Source: Parashewanella tropica (lineage in GTDB: Bacteria; Pseudomonadota; Gammaproteobacteria; Enterobacterales; Shewanellaceae). Taken from it: a stretch of DNA of 64,000 nucleotides. A model generated the notes under the pieces. The model saw only the letters and a program-made list of their open reading frames with translations, did not search any database and had not been told where the DNA came from. Each line of letters starts with the position of its first letter. Position 1 is the stretch's first letter. Positions 26,397 to 36,284 of the stretch are shown in pieces. The stretch covers positions 3,235,001 to 3,299,000 of the forward strand of contig NZ_CP037951.1 of assembly GCF_004358445.1 (NCBI RefSeq), read 5' to 3'. Position numbers and translations under genes: made by a program.

Positions 26397-27416
26397 ATGT
26401 CGTTAGAATTTTTACCGTCTACGTTGCCATTCTCACCCGAAGTCATAGGGGAAAAGCCTCCAACGACGCCGATACCTGATAATCCACAAATACTACATGA
26501 CTTCGCTGTTAAGGTAGAGTCAGATGAAGCGGAAACTGTTACTACTCCTTTATCAGCCTCTACTCATCAATTTCACTCTCAACCAACAGAGAGACATACA
26601 CAAGAGTCAGCCTCTATCGAACGCAACAGTGATGGACAAATAACTGACCACCATTTGCATCATCGATTAGAAGTTCCTCCTGAAGAAATGAGAGAAAAGT
26701 ACGGTTGTACACACATTCCTCGTGTGCTGCACATCAAAGAGCTATTAACTTTACCCACTAATCTTGGTCGATGGCCCGTCGTTTTAATGGATCAAGATGA
26801 TACTCTTTTTAGCCATAATCAAAGCAGCTTACCTTTTGACCAAGCAAATTTTAAATTTATTCCACTCGAAGGCCAATCCGTCAAAACCGTTACTCGTATA
26901 TTTACAAAATTAAAAGAACAATATCCTGGGATCAGTATTTGGGGACTAACGAATGGCTACGGAGATGGGGTTGGTGATCGCAATATTTATACACGAATGA
27001 GGCAAGCAGGAATCAACCCTAAACTTTTTCAAGAATTTTTATGCCGAACCAAACACAATGAAACGCTAACTAAAGGTGAACGATTCAAAAAAGTGATTAA
27101 AGAATGGCAAGGCAAGCAAGGGAAAGCAACTTATGTCGTTGCTGTTGATGATCTAGTGGGTAATTTAATCGAAATAGCTAAAGCCTGCCAAGAGCTTCGC
27201 ATTCCATGTATTACCGTACACATGCTAGGCAGTTATACAAAGCAAATGCTCAAATTTGCCCATGAACGCGGGTACAGAGATTTAGCAAGTTTTTATAAAG
27301 CCCATCCCAAGCATAAAACCATGTTAGATGAGTATTGTTGGACTGTACTTGAAAAACATGCGAAGGGCGTATTTAAAGAAGGTGATATTGTTAGAGAGCC
27401 TAAGTATGTTGTTTAA
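26397..27416 (+). CDS. HAD-like hydrolase with long disordered N-terminus (DUF2608-like)
   Basis: The first ~95 of 339 residues are polar and low in structure. The C-terminal part is HAD-like: motif I is VVLMDQDDTLF (D132, D134), motif II is around WGLTNG, the Lys lies in LTKGERFKK, and motif IV is VAVDDLVGN. The layout recalls DUF2608 proteins of intracellular bacteria, which is recognition from memory rather than proof. The substrate is unknown. No signal peptide is seen. A bidirectional terminator separates it from dnaJ. Confidence 0.6.
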   Translation: MSLEFLPSTLPFSPEVIGEKPPTTPIPDNPQILHDFAVKVESDEAETVTTPLSASTHQFHSQPTERHTQESASIERNSDGQITDHHLHHRLEVPPEEMREKYGCTHIPRVLHIKELLTLPTNLGRWPVVLMDQDDTLFSHNQSSLPFDQANFKFIPLEGQSVKTVTRIFTKLKEQYPGISIWGLTNGYGDGVGDRNIYTRMRQAGINPKLFQEFLCRTKHNETLTKGERFKKVIKEWQGKQGKATYVVAVDDLVGNLIEIAKACQELRIPCITVHMLGSYTKQMLKFAHERGYRDLASFYKAHPKHKTMLDEYCWTVLEKHAKGVFKEGDIVREPKYVV

Positions 27417-27423
27417 AAACAAT

Positions 27424-27445
27424 AAAGCCCTCAACTGAGGGCTTT
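27424..27445. terminator. Bidirectional terminator between HAD-like gene and dnaJ
   Basis: AAAGCCCTC pairs perfectly with GAGGGCTTT around AACT, between two convergent genes. Confidence 0.85.
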
Positions 27446-27469
27446 AACATAAGCAAATAGTATATAGGG

Positions 27470-28612
27470 CTAACTATTTAAATCTTGAAAAAACTTTTTC
27501 ACCCCATCAAAAAAGCCTTCGGCTTTCGGGCTGTGTTTTTTCTTTGCTTTAGTATCACCGCAAAGTGACTCTTCAAATTCACGCAGTAATTCTTTTTGAC
27601 GTTCATTCAAGTTCACAGGCGTTTCCATGACGACTTTACACAGTAAATCACCTACCGCGTGGCTACGAACCGACTTAACACCTTTGCCACGCATACGGAA
27701 CATACGGCCTGTTTGCGTTTCAGCAGGAATTTTTAGGTTCACTTTGCCGTCAAGCGTAGGCACTTCAATCTCGCCACCTAATGCCGCTTTGCTGAATGAA
27801 ATTGGTACTTCACAGTACAAATTGTTGCCATCACGCACAAATATGTTATGTTCACGAACACTCACTTGAACGTACAAATCACCTGCAGGTGCACCAAATT
27901 CTCCAGCTTCACCTTCACCGCTTAAGCGAATACGGTCACCGTTATCAACGCCTGCTGGGATTTTAACGGATAGCGTCTTAGTTTTCTCAATTCGACCTTC
28001 GCCACGACACTTGTTACAAGGATCTTTAATCACCTTGCCACGACCATGACAGGTTGGACACTCTTGATTAACGGCAAAGAACCCCTGACGCATCTGAACT
28101 TGACCAGCACCATTACAAGTACCACAAGTTGAAGACGACGAACCTTTTTTCGCACCGCTACCGTCACAAGTGTCACAACCGACTAAGGTTGGCACACGGA
28201 TCTCTTTGGTTAGACCTTTAACGGCTTCTTCAAGCGATAACTCAAGGTTATAGCGTAAGTCAGCACCACGAGCAGCACGACGCTGACCACCGCCACCACG
28301 ACCACCAAAGATATCACCAAACATATCGCCAAAGATGTCACCGAAATCGGCACCACCACCGCCACCAAAGCCACCGCCTTGGTTCGGGTCTACACCTGCG
28401 TGACCAAATTGATCATAAGCGGCTTTTTTATTGCTGTCGGTTAAGATCTCGTAAGCTTCTTTCGCTTCTTTAAAGTTCTTTTCAGCAACTTCATCACCCG
28501 GATTACGGTCAGGGTGATACTTCATCGCTAGGCGCTTATACGCCTTTTTAATTTCCCGCTCGCTGGCATCACGGCCAACACCCAGTACTTCGTAATAATC
28601 TCTTTTAGACAT
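27470..28612 (-). CDS. dnaJ: Chaperone DnaJ (Hsp40)
   Basis: This 380-aa type I J-protein stimulates the DnaK ATPase and delivers unfolded clients. The J domain (1-70) carries HPD in [10 protein letters not shown]. It is followed by a Gly/Phe-rich linker, a zinc domain with four CxxCxGxG repeats ([32 protein letters not shown]), and C-terminal substrate domains. It lies downstream of dnaK on the same strand, but a dnaK terminator and a structured repeat intervene. No heat-shock promoter was found directly before dnaJ. Confidence 0.98.
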   Translation of the reverse strand: MSKRDYYEVLGVGRDASEREIKKAYKRLAMKYHPDRNPGDEVAEKNFKEAKEAYEILTDSNKKAAYDQFGHAGVDPNQGGGFGGGGGADFGDIFGDMFGDIFGGRGGGGQRRAARGADLRYNLELSLEEAVKGLTKEIRVPTLVGCDTCDGSGAKKGSSSSTCGTCNGAGQVQMRQGFFAVNQECPTCHGRGKVIKDPCNKCRGEGRIEKTKTLSVKIPAGVDNGDRIRLSGEGEAGEFGAPAGDLYVQVSVREHNIFVRDGNNLYCEVPISFSKAALGGEIEVPTLDGKVNLKIPAETQTGRMFRMRGKGVKSVRSHAVGDLLCKVVMETPVNLNERQKELLREFEESLCGDTKAKKKHSPKAEGFFDGVKKFFQDLNS

Positions 28613-28625
28613 AATTACTCTTTAT

Positions 28626-28810
28626 AACCTAGAAAAAGCAGTTAGAAACGTTCATAAGCGTAGAAAAAATTGCTAATGGCAAGGCTTGGATTGCAACAAG
28701 TAGTGGTTTCTACTTGTAAAATCCATAACGCAGCCAGTGGGAATTTTAGCCAGCTTATGGGCGTTTAGCATTCACCGTATTAGTGAGTTAGCCCTCTGCT
28801 TTTCTATTTC
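28626..28810 (-). repeat. Structured intercistronic repeat, copy 2 (between dnaK and dnaJ)
   Basis: This ~185-bp element corresponds to the one at 1426-1633. Its dnaJ-side end is AACCTAGAAAAAGCAGTTAGA, 13 nt before the dnaJ ATG; the other end is degenerate (TCTGCTTTTCTATTTC). The internal hairpin is ACAAGTAG (28696-28703) with CTACTTGT (28710-28717). Compared with copy 1, two stem pairs differ on both sides so that pairing is kept. Orientation to transcription is the same in both host operons. Confidence 0.7.
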
Positions 28811-28870
28811 AAATTTATGCAGTTATGTCACATTAATGCGCTTAACTGCTTTTTTTAGGTTTAACGATAA

Positions 28871-28902
28871 AACGGGCGTACTGGTTTCCCAGAACGCCCG
28901 TT
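28871..28902 (-). terminator. Terminator after dnaK
   Basis: On the minus strand AACGGGCGT pairs with ACGCCCGTT, followed by TTTAT. It probably terminates part of dnaK transcription and so reduces dnaJ relative to dnaK. Confidence 0.75.
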
Positions 28903-28935
28903 GAAATTTTCTAGTTATTCGAAGCGTTCAACAAA

Positions 28936-30864
28936 TTACTTCTTGTCGTCTTTCACTTCTTCGAATTCAGCGTCAACAACGTCATCTGCCGCTGCATCTT
29001 TAGCTTGCTCAGCACCGCCAGCTTGTTGCTGTGCACCTTGCTCTGCTTGAGCTTTAGCTTGAGCGATTTCCATAAGCTTAGCAGAAGCTTCCATTAGCTT
29101 TTGAGTTGATGCATCAATGGCTTCTTTATCGTTGCCTTTAGTTGCTTCTTCAACTTCTTTCATTGCAGCTTCGATTTTCTCTTTCTCGTCTGCTGGAAGT
29201 TGCTCGCCCGCTTCTTCGATTTGTTTCTTAGTTGCGTGAACCATGCCATCAGCTTGGTTACGAGCCGTTACTAGCTCTTCGAATTTCTTATCTTCGTCTG
29301 CGTGTGCTTCAGCGTCACGTACCATTTGCTCTACTTCATCGTCGCTTAGACCAGAAGAAGCTTTAATGGTGATGTTCTGTGCTTTACCTGTCTTTTTATC
29401 AGTAGCAGATACGTGCAAGATACCGTCAGCATCAATGTCGAATGCAACTTCAATTTGTGGCATACCACGTGGTGCTGGCTCGATACCTTCTAGGTTAAAT
29501 TGACCTAGAGATTTGTTGGCACTTGCTTGCTTACGCTCCCCCTGAAGAACGTGAATGGTCACTGCCGCTTGGTTATCGTCTGCAGTTGAGAACACTTGTT
29601 GAGCCTTAGTTGGGATCGTAGTGTTTTTCTCAATCAGCTTAGTCATCACGCTACCCATAGTCTCGATACCTAGAGACAATGGAGTCACGTCTAGTAGTAG
29701 TACGTCTTTAACGTCACCGCCTAGTACACCACCTTGAATTGCTGCACCAGAAGCAACAGCTTCATCTGGGTTCACGTCTTTACGTGGCTCTTTACCGAAG
29801 AAGTCAGTTACGGCTTCTTGTACTTTCGGCATACGAGTTTGACCACCAACTAAGATTACTTCGTTGATGTCAGATACTGATAAGTCAGCATCAGAAAGCG
29901 CTACTTTTAGAGGCTCAAGTGAACGTTGAATTAAGTCTTCAACTAGAGATTCTAGTTTCGCACGCGTTACTTTAACTACTAAGTGCTTAGGACCAGTCGC
30001 ATCAGCTGTGATGTAAGGTAGGTTCACTTCAGTTTGAGTCGTGCTAGAAAGTTCGATCTTCGCTTTTTCTGCCGCTTCTTTTAGACGCTGCATTGCTAGC
30101 GGATCGTTACGTAGGTCAAGACCTTGCTCTTTCTTGAACTCGTCTGCTAAGTAGTTGATCAAACGGTTATCAAAGTCTTCACCACCTAAGTGAGTGTCAC
30201 CGTTAGTTGCTAATACTTCAAACGTTTGGTCGCCATCGTGGTTGTCGATTTCAATGATAGAGATATCGAAGGTACCACCACCTAAGTCGTATACGGCAAC
30301 GATGTTGTCGCCTTCTTTCTTGTCGATACCGTAAGCAAGTGCAGCTGCTGTTGGCTCGTTGATGATACGCTTAACTTCTAGACCCGCAATACGACCCGCG
30401 TCTTTAGTTGCTTGACGCTGTGAATCGTTGAAGTAGGCAGGAACGGTAATAACCGCTTCTGTTACTTCTTCACCTAGGAAGTCTTCTGCAGTCTTCTTCA
30501 TCTTTTTCAAGATTTCAGCAGAAACTTGTGGTGGCGCCATTTTGTTGCCTTTGGCTTCAACCCATGCGTCACCATTGTCAGCTTCGATGATGCTGAATGG
30601 CATAATGTCTACGTCACGTTGAACTTCATCATCTTTAAAACGACGACCGATCAAACGCTTGATCGCAAAGAAAGTGTTTTTAGGGTTAGTTACCGCCTGA
30701 CGCTTTGCAGGTTGACCTACTAACGTTTCGTCATCTGTATAAGCGATAATCGATGGGGTGGTACGATCGCCCTCGGCATTCTCAATAACACGTGTCTTGT
30801 CACCATCTAGTACAGCAACACAAGAGTTGGTTGTGCCCAAATCGATACCAATAATCTTACCCAT
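28936..30864 (-). CDS. dnaK: Chaperone DnaK (Hsp70)
   Basis: This 642-aa ATP-dependent chaperone starts [21 protein letters not shown]. Further Hsp70 signatures are [29 protein letters not shown] and [14 protein letters not shown], followed by the substrate domain ([13 protein letters not shown]) and the lid with an EEVKDDKK tail. ATG at 30864 has a near-perfect GGAGG 5 nt upstream; a longer frame to 30939 is not used. Two sigma-32-type promoters lie upstream, so heat induction is expected. Confidence 0.98.
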   Translation of the reverse strand: MGKIIGIDLGTTNSCVAVLDGDKTRVIENAEGDRTTPSIIAYTDDETLVGQPAKRQAVTNPKNTFFAIKRLIGRRFKDDEVQRDVDIMPFSIIEADNGDAWVEAKGNKMAPPQVSAEILKKMKKTAEDFLGEEVTEAVITVPAYFNDSQRQATKDAGRIAGLEVKRIINEPTAAALAYGIDKKEGDNIVAVYDLGGGTFDISIIEIDNHDGDQTFEVLATNGDTHLGGEDFDNRLINYLADEFKKEQGLDLRNDPLAMQRLKEAAEKAKIELSSTTQTEVNLPYITADATGPKHLVVKVTRAKLESLVEDLIQRSLEPLKVALSDADLSVSDINEVILVGGQTRMPKVQEAVTDFFGKEPRKDVNPDEAVASGAAIQGGVLGGDVKDVLLLDVTPLSLGIETMGSVMTKLIEKNTTIPTKAQQVFSTADDNQAAVTIHVLQGERKQASANKSLGQFNLEGIEPAPRGMPQIEVAFDIDADGILHVSATDKKTGKAQNITIKASSGLSDDEVEQMVRDAEAHADEDKKFEELVTARNQADGMVHATKKQIEEAGEQLPADEKEKIEAAMKEVEEATKGNDKEAIDASTQKLMEASAKLMEIAQAKAQAEQGAQQQAGGAEQAKDAAADDVVDAEFEEVKDDKK

Positions 30865-30912
30865 GGGGTCCTCCAAAAAATCTTTACGAAGTAATTCTGT
30901 TTCTATTCCTTG

Positions 30913-30940
30913 ATATGGGGTCTTAATCTCGCTTTTCAAG
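30913..30940 (-). promoter_or_regulatory. Sigma-32 (RpoH) heat-shock promoter of dnaK, proximal
   Basis: On the minus strand CTTGAA (30940-30935), a 14-bp spacer and CCCCATAT (30920-30913) match the RpoH consensus CTTGAA-N13-15-CCCCATNT exactly. Transcription should start near 30905, about 40 nt before the ATG. Confidence 0.92.
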
Positions 30941-30998
30941 CCTAGTTGATAATTTTTTAGACTTAACGAATTAGCCTTCCATATCTTCTTAGTACCCT

Positions 30999-31026
30999 AT
31001 ATTGGGATGCCCTTATGGATTACAAG
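30999..31026 (-). promoter_or_regulatory. Second sigma-32-like promoter upstream of dnaK, distal
   Basis: CTTGTA (31026-31021), a 14-bp spacer and CCCAATAT (31006-30999) differ from the RpoH consensus at one position in each box. The identical spacing to the proximal promoter, 86 bp away, suggests a tandem arrangement. Confidence 0.55.
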
Positions 31027-31118
31027 GGTAAAAATGAAAATAATTGAAGAATTTTTTTATGGTTGAGTACAAAACGATCGAGGCATATCAATATTGCTCA
31101 AAATGAAGTTCATAAAAA

Positions 31119-31146
31119 ATAGCTCTGATTAAAAAATCAGAGCTAT
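31119..31146 (-). terminator. Terminator of the toxin gene
   Basis: ATAGCTCTGATT and AATCAGAGCTAT form a perfect 12-bp stem with an AAAA loop, followed on the minus strand by TTTTTT, 23 bp after the toxin stop. Confidence 0.92.
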
Positions 31147-31168
31147 CGATTAATCAACCTAAAGTGGA

Positions 31169-33097
31169 TTACCAACTAAGGTTAGTAAGAAATGGCCCCC
31201 ACTCTTGCTTACGTTTGTCTTGAGCTGAAGCCGATGCTGGTAACTCAGGAGCAACGGTAACTGACTGTCCATGTGCATTAAATTGCAAAACAAAACCTTC
31301 CTTACCATTAGCCAGTGTTTTCAACTTCTTGCCAACCCATTCCCATCTTTGGTCATTATTTGTTGTACAGGCTTGAGTTTTGACTTGGTTGTTTGGCATC
31401 ACAGTTAAACAACGATCAGGTGCTACTCGTGAACGATAGCGCATTTTATCATCCAACCCCCAAGTTTGATCTATCCAATCATTATTACAACTGTATGTAA
31501 TCACTGAGGTACCTACTGCTGGATTGTTTCCAGGAACGGCTAAGCACTGATTATTATGCCCTTCTGCTTTTAAATAAACATTAGGCTCAGGTTCAAAAGC
31601 AGGGTGATCCCAGTTTACCGTCACAACATTTCTTCTATTAAATGTTGTATGTTGCGTTGCCATGATATTTCTTGAGCAGAAAAAAACACAGCCAGTGATG
31701 CTTCGAGTCGCATATTTTCGAGCAATCTTAAGGGTCGTATTTAACTCAAAGTTACTCGTGCCTCTTTTATGAGGTTCCGCTCGATAAATATAATCAAAAT
31801 TAGGTTTAAAGTTTGCGTATGCTACTGGTGAAATCCGATTTCTGCTTGCATCAATAATATGATCTGCATCGCCCCATCCAGAGGTCGTAGTACAACCTCC
31901 CCCGTGACTTCCTTTCAAAAGAGCACATTCGTGTTCATTGCGCTCATAGACGAATCTACCGGTTAATCCATTTGAAGCTTGCTTAACGCGATATTCACTC
32001 TGCAGGTACTTAATCGTACGGCTGGCATTAATTGAAAAACCAACATTAGCACCTGCACCAACTTTAGGGCCTCCGTCGCTCACTTCTGCGCTAGCACTCA
32101 CTCCACCACCGATCGTGAAGCCACTTGTTTCACTATATTCTGTGGTAAGTGCAGTATTATCAGGATAGGTATTATGGAGTGACATATTCGAGGTGTTGGT
32201 CAATGGGTGTACAGATTGCTCAAATGATCCAATAATGGGAGATAAGCGATGCTTTCTATCCATATTATTAGGCCAATGGCTATTGATTGATACTGCGTTA
32301 CTGAGATGAATACCTGCGCCAGTACCATCTTGTTTATTAACGGTTACTCTAAAAAACTTGGCGTTATCAGTATCTTGACTCCCCGTAGAACGTAACATTC
32401 TAAGTGTCATTGTCACATCAATCTTTGAGCGATTACTGCTGCACTCATCGACACGACCATGAAACCTATCCCACGAGTCGTGATTAAGATACTGAGGACC
32501 AGCACAAGATAAATTCTCTGAAATTCGTAGCTTTCTAGAAACACCAAAACGATATGGTTGTCTCCCTGCAGATGATGCGACAGCTTTTTGAGCGATTAGA
32601 GCGTCTGAGCTAGCGCTTAACTCAGTTTGAACTCCTGATGAAGCCTGTCCAATAGCCTCCATAATATTTTGATTCAAAAGATCAAAATCTACTGAGTGGT
32701 AGTTACTTTCATCATAATCCACCTGATTATTAATCGCATGGGTATAGAGCTCACCATCTTGCTCATAAACAAGTGTGATAGGCGCTACAACGCCGATGCC
32801 TAATAATGTTGACAACTTCTGACTGGCATTATTTTTATCATCAACTTCTGTTGCATCTAGTAATACTAAATTTCCCAGCTTAACCTCGGAAAAAATTTTC
32901 TCTCTTTCAGAAACTAAGTCTGCATTGTCAATATTTACATAATACACCCCAGCCAAGTGCTCTTGAGGCAATTGAAGGTATGTTTGAGCAAATACGGATG
33001 GGGCTTGTTTCGCCATGATTGGCATGGCAGTACTGGCAGAAAGTAACGCCGCACAAAGTAGCGCTTTTTTTGTATTGATACTAAAAACCGGTTTCAT
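31169..33097 (-). CDS. Leukocidin-family pore-forming toxin with ricin-type lectin domain (VCC/HlyA-like)
   Basis: This 642-aa secreted protein has a signal peptide (KKALLCAALLSASTAMPIMA), a pro-domain-like N-terminus (about 30-180) and a leukocidin-type cytolysin core. The core includes a glycine-rich membrane stem (about 325-370: SGFTIGGGVSASAEVSDGG then INASRTIKYLQSEYRV). A C-terminal beta-trefoil (about 510-610) has QxW motifs (DQTWG, DQRWEW). The order matches Vibrio cholerae cytolysin, which is a zipped precursor forming heptameric pores; the second, beta-prism lectin of VCC appears absent. The target cell is unknown. Monocistronic. Confidence 0.82.
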   Translation of the reverse strand: MKPVFSINTKKALLCAALLSASTAMPIMAKQAPSVFAQTYLQLPQEHLAGVYYVNIDNADLVSEREKIFSEVKLGNLVLLDATEVDDKNNASQKLSTLLGIGVVAPITLVYEQDGELYTHAINNQVDYDESNYHSVDFDLLNQNIMEAIGQASSGVQTELSASSDALIAQKAVASSAGRQPYRFGVSRKLRISENLSCAGPQYLNHDSWDRFHGRVDECSSNRSKIDVTMTLRMLRSTGSQDTDNAKFFRVTVNKQDGTGAGIHLSNAVSINSHWPNNMDRKHRLSPIIGSFEQSVHPLTNTSNMSLHNTYPDNTALTTEYSETSGFTIGGGVSASAEVSDGGPKVGAGANVGFSINASRTIKYLQSEYRVKQASNGLTGRFVYERNEHECALLKGSHGGGCTTTSGWGDADHIIDASRNRISPVAYANFKPNFDYIYRAEPHKRGTSNFELNTTLKIARKYATRSITGCVFFCSRNIMATQHTTFNRRNVVTVNWDHPAFEPEPNVYLKAEGHNNQCLAVPGNNPAVGTSVITYSCNNDWIDQTWGLDDKMRYRSRVAPDRCLTVMPNNQVKTQACTTNNDQRWEWVGKKLKTLANGKEGFVLQFNAHGQSVTVAPELPASASAQDKRKQEWGPFLTNLSW

Positions 33098-33457
33098 TAA
33101 CTATGTTCCTTTATAGTTTGAAATCTAATTGGATTTAGAAGTGCTTCCCAATACTCCTTAGGGTGATCACGACTAAATCGACCCTGTTAAACAAAACTTA
33201 AATTTCACTTAACGGAACGAAACGTACCACTTTGCATAGAGTTTTTACTACAACTTTATTAGATAAAAAACTCTAAAAAAACACTATACCAGCATAAAAT
33301 AAAGTAAGATAAAAACGGTAAACCAATGTTTTAATTAAGCAATAATAGGCACAAAAAAATAGAAATCACAAGGTGACACCAATCATAAATTCAGTAGGAA
33401 ATCTGGAGTTACTTTAAAAGATGAGAGCAAATGACTGTTGAAAGTCTTGAAGAAAAT
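33098..33457. other. Promoter region of the toxin gene, no gene seen
   Basis: This AT-rich stretch between the toxin and the purine permease (both minus strand) holds the toxin promoter. I saw no protein-coding frame of note and could not pick a convincing promoter or regulator site. Confidence 0.5.
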
Positions 33458-33485
33458 AGACCTCAGGCATGCTCACCTAAGGTCT
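33458..33485 (-). terminator. Terminator of the purine permease gene
   Basis: On the minus strand AGACCTTAGG pairs with CCTGAGGTCT (one mismatch) around a short loop, followed by ATTTT. Confidence 0.75.
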
Positions 33486-33498
33486 AACAGTATTCTAT

Positions 33499-34788
33499 TT
33501 AAAAGAACGCGTATTTAGCTAAAAATAGTGCTGCAATAATTGCGATTCCAAGATTCAACTCTTTCGCTCGACCACATAAGATTTTAATCAAAACGTAAGA
33601 AATAAAGCCCAATGCAATACCTGTTGCGATTGAAAAACTTAATGGCATCAAAATACAAACAACGACAACGGGAGCAGCTTCAGTTAAATCTTCCCACTCA
33701 ACATGCGTCAAGCCCGCCATCATTAGCATTGCCACATAAAATAATGCACCAGCTGTTGCAAAGGCAGGAACCATTCCCGCAAGTGGTGCAAAGAACATCG
33801 CCAGTAAAAAAAGAACCCCAACAACAACTGCCGTTAAACCAGTACGCCCACCAGCGCTCACACCTGCTGTACTTTCTATGTAGCTCGTTGTTGTGGATGT
33901 CCCCAAAGCAGAACCTGCAATAGTAGCAACACTATCCGCCATCAGTGCACGGCTTAAACGGGGCAATTTACCTTGATCATCCAATAAGCCACCACGTTGT
34001 GATACTGCAACCAAAGTACCAGAAGTATCAAATAGGTCGACAAATAAGAAAGCAAACACCACCGAAATCATGCCCACTTCGAATACACCAGCGAGATCCA
34101 TTTGCATAAAAGTAGGCAACAGACTTGGCGGCATTGAAACAATTCCCTGATATTTGACTTCACCCGCCATCAATCCAATCAAAGTAATAGTGAGAATACT
34201 TAAAAATACAGCTGAATTAAGACCACGTTGTACTAAGGCAACAATAAGGAAAAAACCAAGTGCAGCCATAACAGCTGGAAATGCCGTAATGTCACCTAAA
34301 GTCACTAACGTTTGAGGGCTAGCAACAACGATCCCCGCGCTTTTTAAACCGATTAACGCAAGAAAAATACCGATACCAGCTGTAATCCCCAATCTCAGTC
34401 CCATTGGAATAGAGTTAATGATCATTTCTCGTACTTTGAACAGTGACAAGAGTAGAAAACATATACCAGATAAAAACACTGCGGCTAGAGCCGTTTGCCA
34501 AGAGTGCCCCATTTCTCCGACTACGGTATATGTGAAAAAAGCATTCAAGCCCATGCCTGGTGCTAGTGCAATTGGATAATTCGCATAAAGCCCCATGATC
34601 AAACAGCCAATCGCAGCGGCAATACATGTCGCTACAAAAACAGCGCCATGATCCATACCCGCATCAGCTAAAATACTGGGGTTAAGAAAAATGATATAAG
34701 CCATGGTTAAGAAAGTCGTTACACCTGCAATAACTTCCCTTTTTACATTGGTATGATGTTCTTTGAGTTTGAACAGCTTCTCAAACAT
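33499..34788 (-). CDS. NCS2-family purine permease, AzgA-like (adenine/guanine/hypoxanthine)
   Basis: This 429-aa inner-membrane transporter begins MFEKLFKLKEHHTNVKREVIAGVTTFLTMAYIIFLNP, the standard AzgA/PbuG-type opening. It also has ANYPIALAPGMGLNAFF, LFVDLFDTSGTLV and ALGTSTTTSYIESTAGVSAGGRTGLT, which are conserved in this branch of the family. It imports purine bases, probably with protons. ATG at 34788 is preferred over GTG at 34824 because the longer form adds residues atypical for the family; AGG lies about 10 nt upstream. Confidence 0.92.
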   Translation of the reverse strand: MFEKLFKLKEHHTNVKREVIAGVTTFLTMAYIIFLNPSILADAGMDHGAVFVATCIAAAIGCLIMGLYANYPIALAPGMGLNAFFTYTVVGEMGHSWQTALAAVFLSGICFLLLSLFKVREMIINSIPMGLRLGITAGIGIFLALIGLKSAGIVVASPQTLVTLGDITAFPAVMAALGFFLIVALVQRGLNSAVFLSILTITLIGLMAGEVKYQGIVSMPPSLLPTFMQMDLAGVFEVGMISVVFAFLFVDLFDTSGTLVAVSQRGGLLDDQGKLPRLSRALMADSVATIAGSALGTSTTTSYIESTAGVSAGGRTGLTAVVVGVLFLLAMFFAPLAGMVPAFATAGALFYVAMLMMAGLTHVEWEDLTEAAPVVVVCILMPLSFSIATGIALGFISYVLIKILCGRAKELNLGIAIIAALFLAKYAFF

Positions 34789-35038
34789 GATGATAAAACC
34801 TAGGGATTGAAAAAATAACCCCACGAATTATACCGACATTGATCACACACAAACAGCTTTATGTGAGCGATTTAACAGTTTTGTATTTAGAATAAACAGC
34901 CCTACCATTAACAAGTTCTCGGATATAAAAACCACCTGCATTAACAGCAAATGAATGCAAATTAATTAGACTTCAATAACTTATTGGATATAAAAATAAA
35001 GCTCCCCAAAAAAATCCAGATAAGGTACAGAGGTTCAA

Positions 35039-35980
35039 ATGGCATCACTATCTGCTGTCACAGAAACGCCACGCTTGGCTCCATCGAACGAATCCCCCAA
35101 AGCTATTGAAGCTAACTTTAACCCTAAAGCGAAAGAAACTTATGAAACTCTCAAGGAAAATTGGTTAGATGAAGCTGAGTTTGTGCGCCTATTAGAGCAA
35201 GCCCATAAAGAAGGAAACTTTCCTTTCAGTTATGACACATTTAAAAACTTCCCTGCAGATCACCAAATGCAACTTCATAGCGATTTTCCAACTTTTAAGT
35301 TGGCTCTAGAACAAGTGATAGGGTGCGACTGCGTTCAATATCCAAGATGTAACAAGCCAACGCTTCTTCCTGAGCAACAACAAGATGCATTACTTTGGTA
35401 TTCACATATTGATGCTAAAGCAGTGTCATCAATGGTCGCCTTATTTAATGATCAGCAGAAATCACTTATCAATGCGCCAGAATTACAAGTTCAGATAAAC
35501 CAGATTGGCGAAATTGCAAAATCTTTGCCTCAAACTCACCAAGCCAGTGAATTACACTCCCTCCCAGTCAGTAGTGCAAATGGAACTGATGAGGTTTCAG
35601 ACACATTTAGTAGTCTCAACCTCACAGCGAAACAAAATATTAAGTTAGTCATCCCCAAATTATCTGAAGGCGCAAATAATTACATTGGAACATACTTAGA
35701 GCTGTTCAGGTATCGAGAAAATGATGACGATAAGGCAGTGGAGAAACAACCTATTGCTCCGCCTGAATATCAAGATAAAGCAAACTTTCTTGCCCTAGTC
35801 TCTAGACTCAATCAAATGAGCTCAACAGATCCAGATTTTGCCATTTTGCAAAAGATTGTTTGCACATCTGTCCAAAAGCTGCCTACTGTCCTAGATTTTC
35901 AGAGCAGACCTGACAAACAAGAACTACACATGTACTTTGTAGAACTTAAGGCACTTGTTGACACAGTAGCACAGAGATAG
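35039..35980 (+). CDS. Unrecognised soluble protein (313 aa)
   Basis: I do not recognise this protein. It has no signal peptide or membrane helix. It starts with a polar segment rich in Ser/Thr/Pro (MASLSAVTETPRLAPSNESP) and is then mostly helical, with a single Cys cluster CDCVQYPRC near residue 100. AGAGG stands 5-6 nt before the ATG, so translation is likely. The flexible, S/T-rich N-terminus and orphan status would suit a secreted effector, but nothing proves it. Confidence 0.7.
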   Translation: MASLSAVTETPRLAPSNESPKAIEANFNPKAKETYETLKENWLDEAEFVRLLEQAHKEGNFPFSYDTFKNFPADHQMQLHSDFPTFKLALEQVIGCDCVQYPRCNKPTLLPEQQQDALLWYSHIDAKAVSSMVALFNDQQKSLINAPELQVQINQIGEIAKSLPQTHQASELHSLPVSSANGTDEVSDTFSSLNLTAKQNIKLVIPKLSEGANNYIGTYLELFRYRENDDDKAVEKQPIAPPEYQDKANFLALVSRLNQMSSTDPDFAILQKIVCTSVQKLPTVLDFQSRPDKQELHMYFVELKALVDTVAQR

Positions 35981-35995
35981 GCGGGCAAAAAAAAA

Positions 35996-36014
35996 CCTGC
36001 TCATATTGAGCAGG
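35996..36014 (-). terminator. Terminator of minus-strand unit A
   Basis: CCTGCTCA and TGAGCAGG form a perfect 8-bp stem with a TAT loop, followed on the minus strand by nine T. No protein gene lies directly upstream on that strand except a 29-codon frame, so it ends a short transcript. The 21 nt preceding the stem closely match those before terminator B. Confidence 0.88.
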
Positions 36015-36194
36015 CAAAGACATCTTGCAAGCGGCCTCTTTGAGGAAGTAACTCTACAAAGGATAGAGTTAAACTTGGCGACATCAGAAAAAAGACTTTG
36101 TTCCGACACCGCTACTTGAATCTGTTAAAAGTCCAAATGGACTACAAGGGTTGATGGTAACTGATTCGATATAGAATCTAGGGTCAGTTAGCCC

Positions 36195-36284
36195 TTAAAA
36201 CTTTAAAGTAAATAACCCGCCGCGCAGGGCTTCAGCATTAAACCAAGTGTTTTGCCAATATAGGGTTTCGTTACCTTGATACAT
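36195..36284 (-). CDS. Small peptide frame (29 aa) in transcript A
   Basis: The frame encodes an aromatic-rich peptide starting MYQGNETLYWQNTWFNAEAL and ending in TLKF. AGGAG stands 7 nt before the ATG, the best ribosome binding site in this 1-kb region. It contains two Trp and two Tyr in the first half. I know no match. There is no downstream gene on this strand that it could attenuate, since the next gene is on the opposite strand. Confidence 0.5.
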   Translation of the reverse strand: MYQGNETLYWQNTWFNAEALRGGLFTLKF

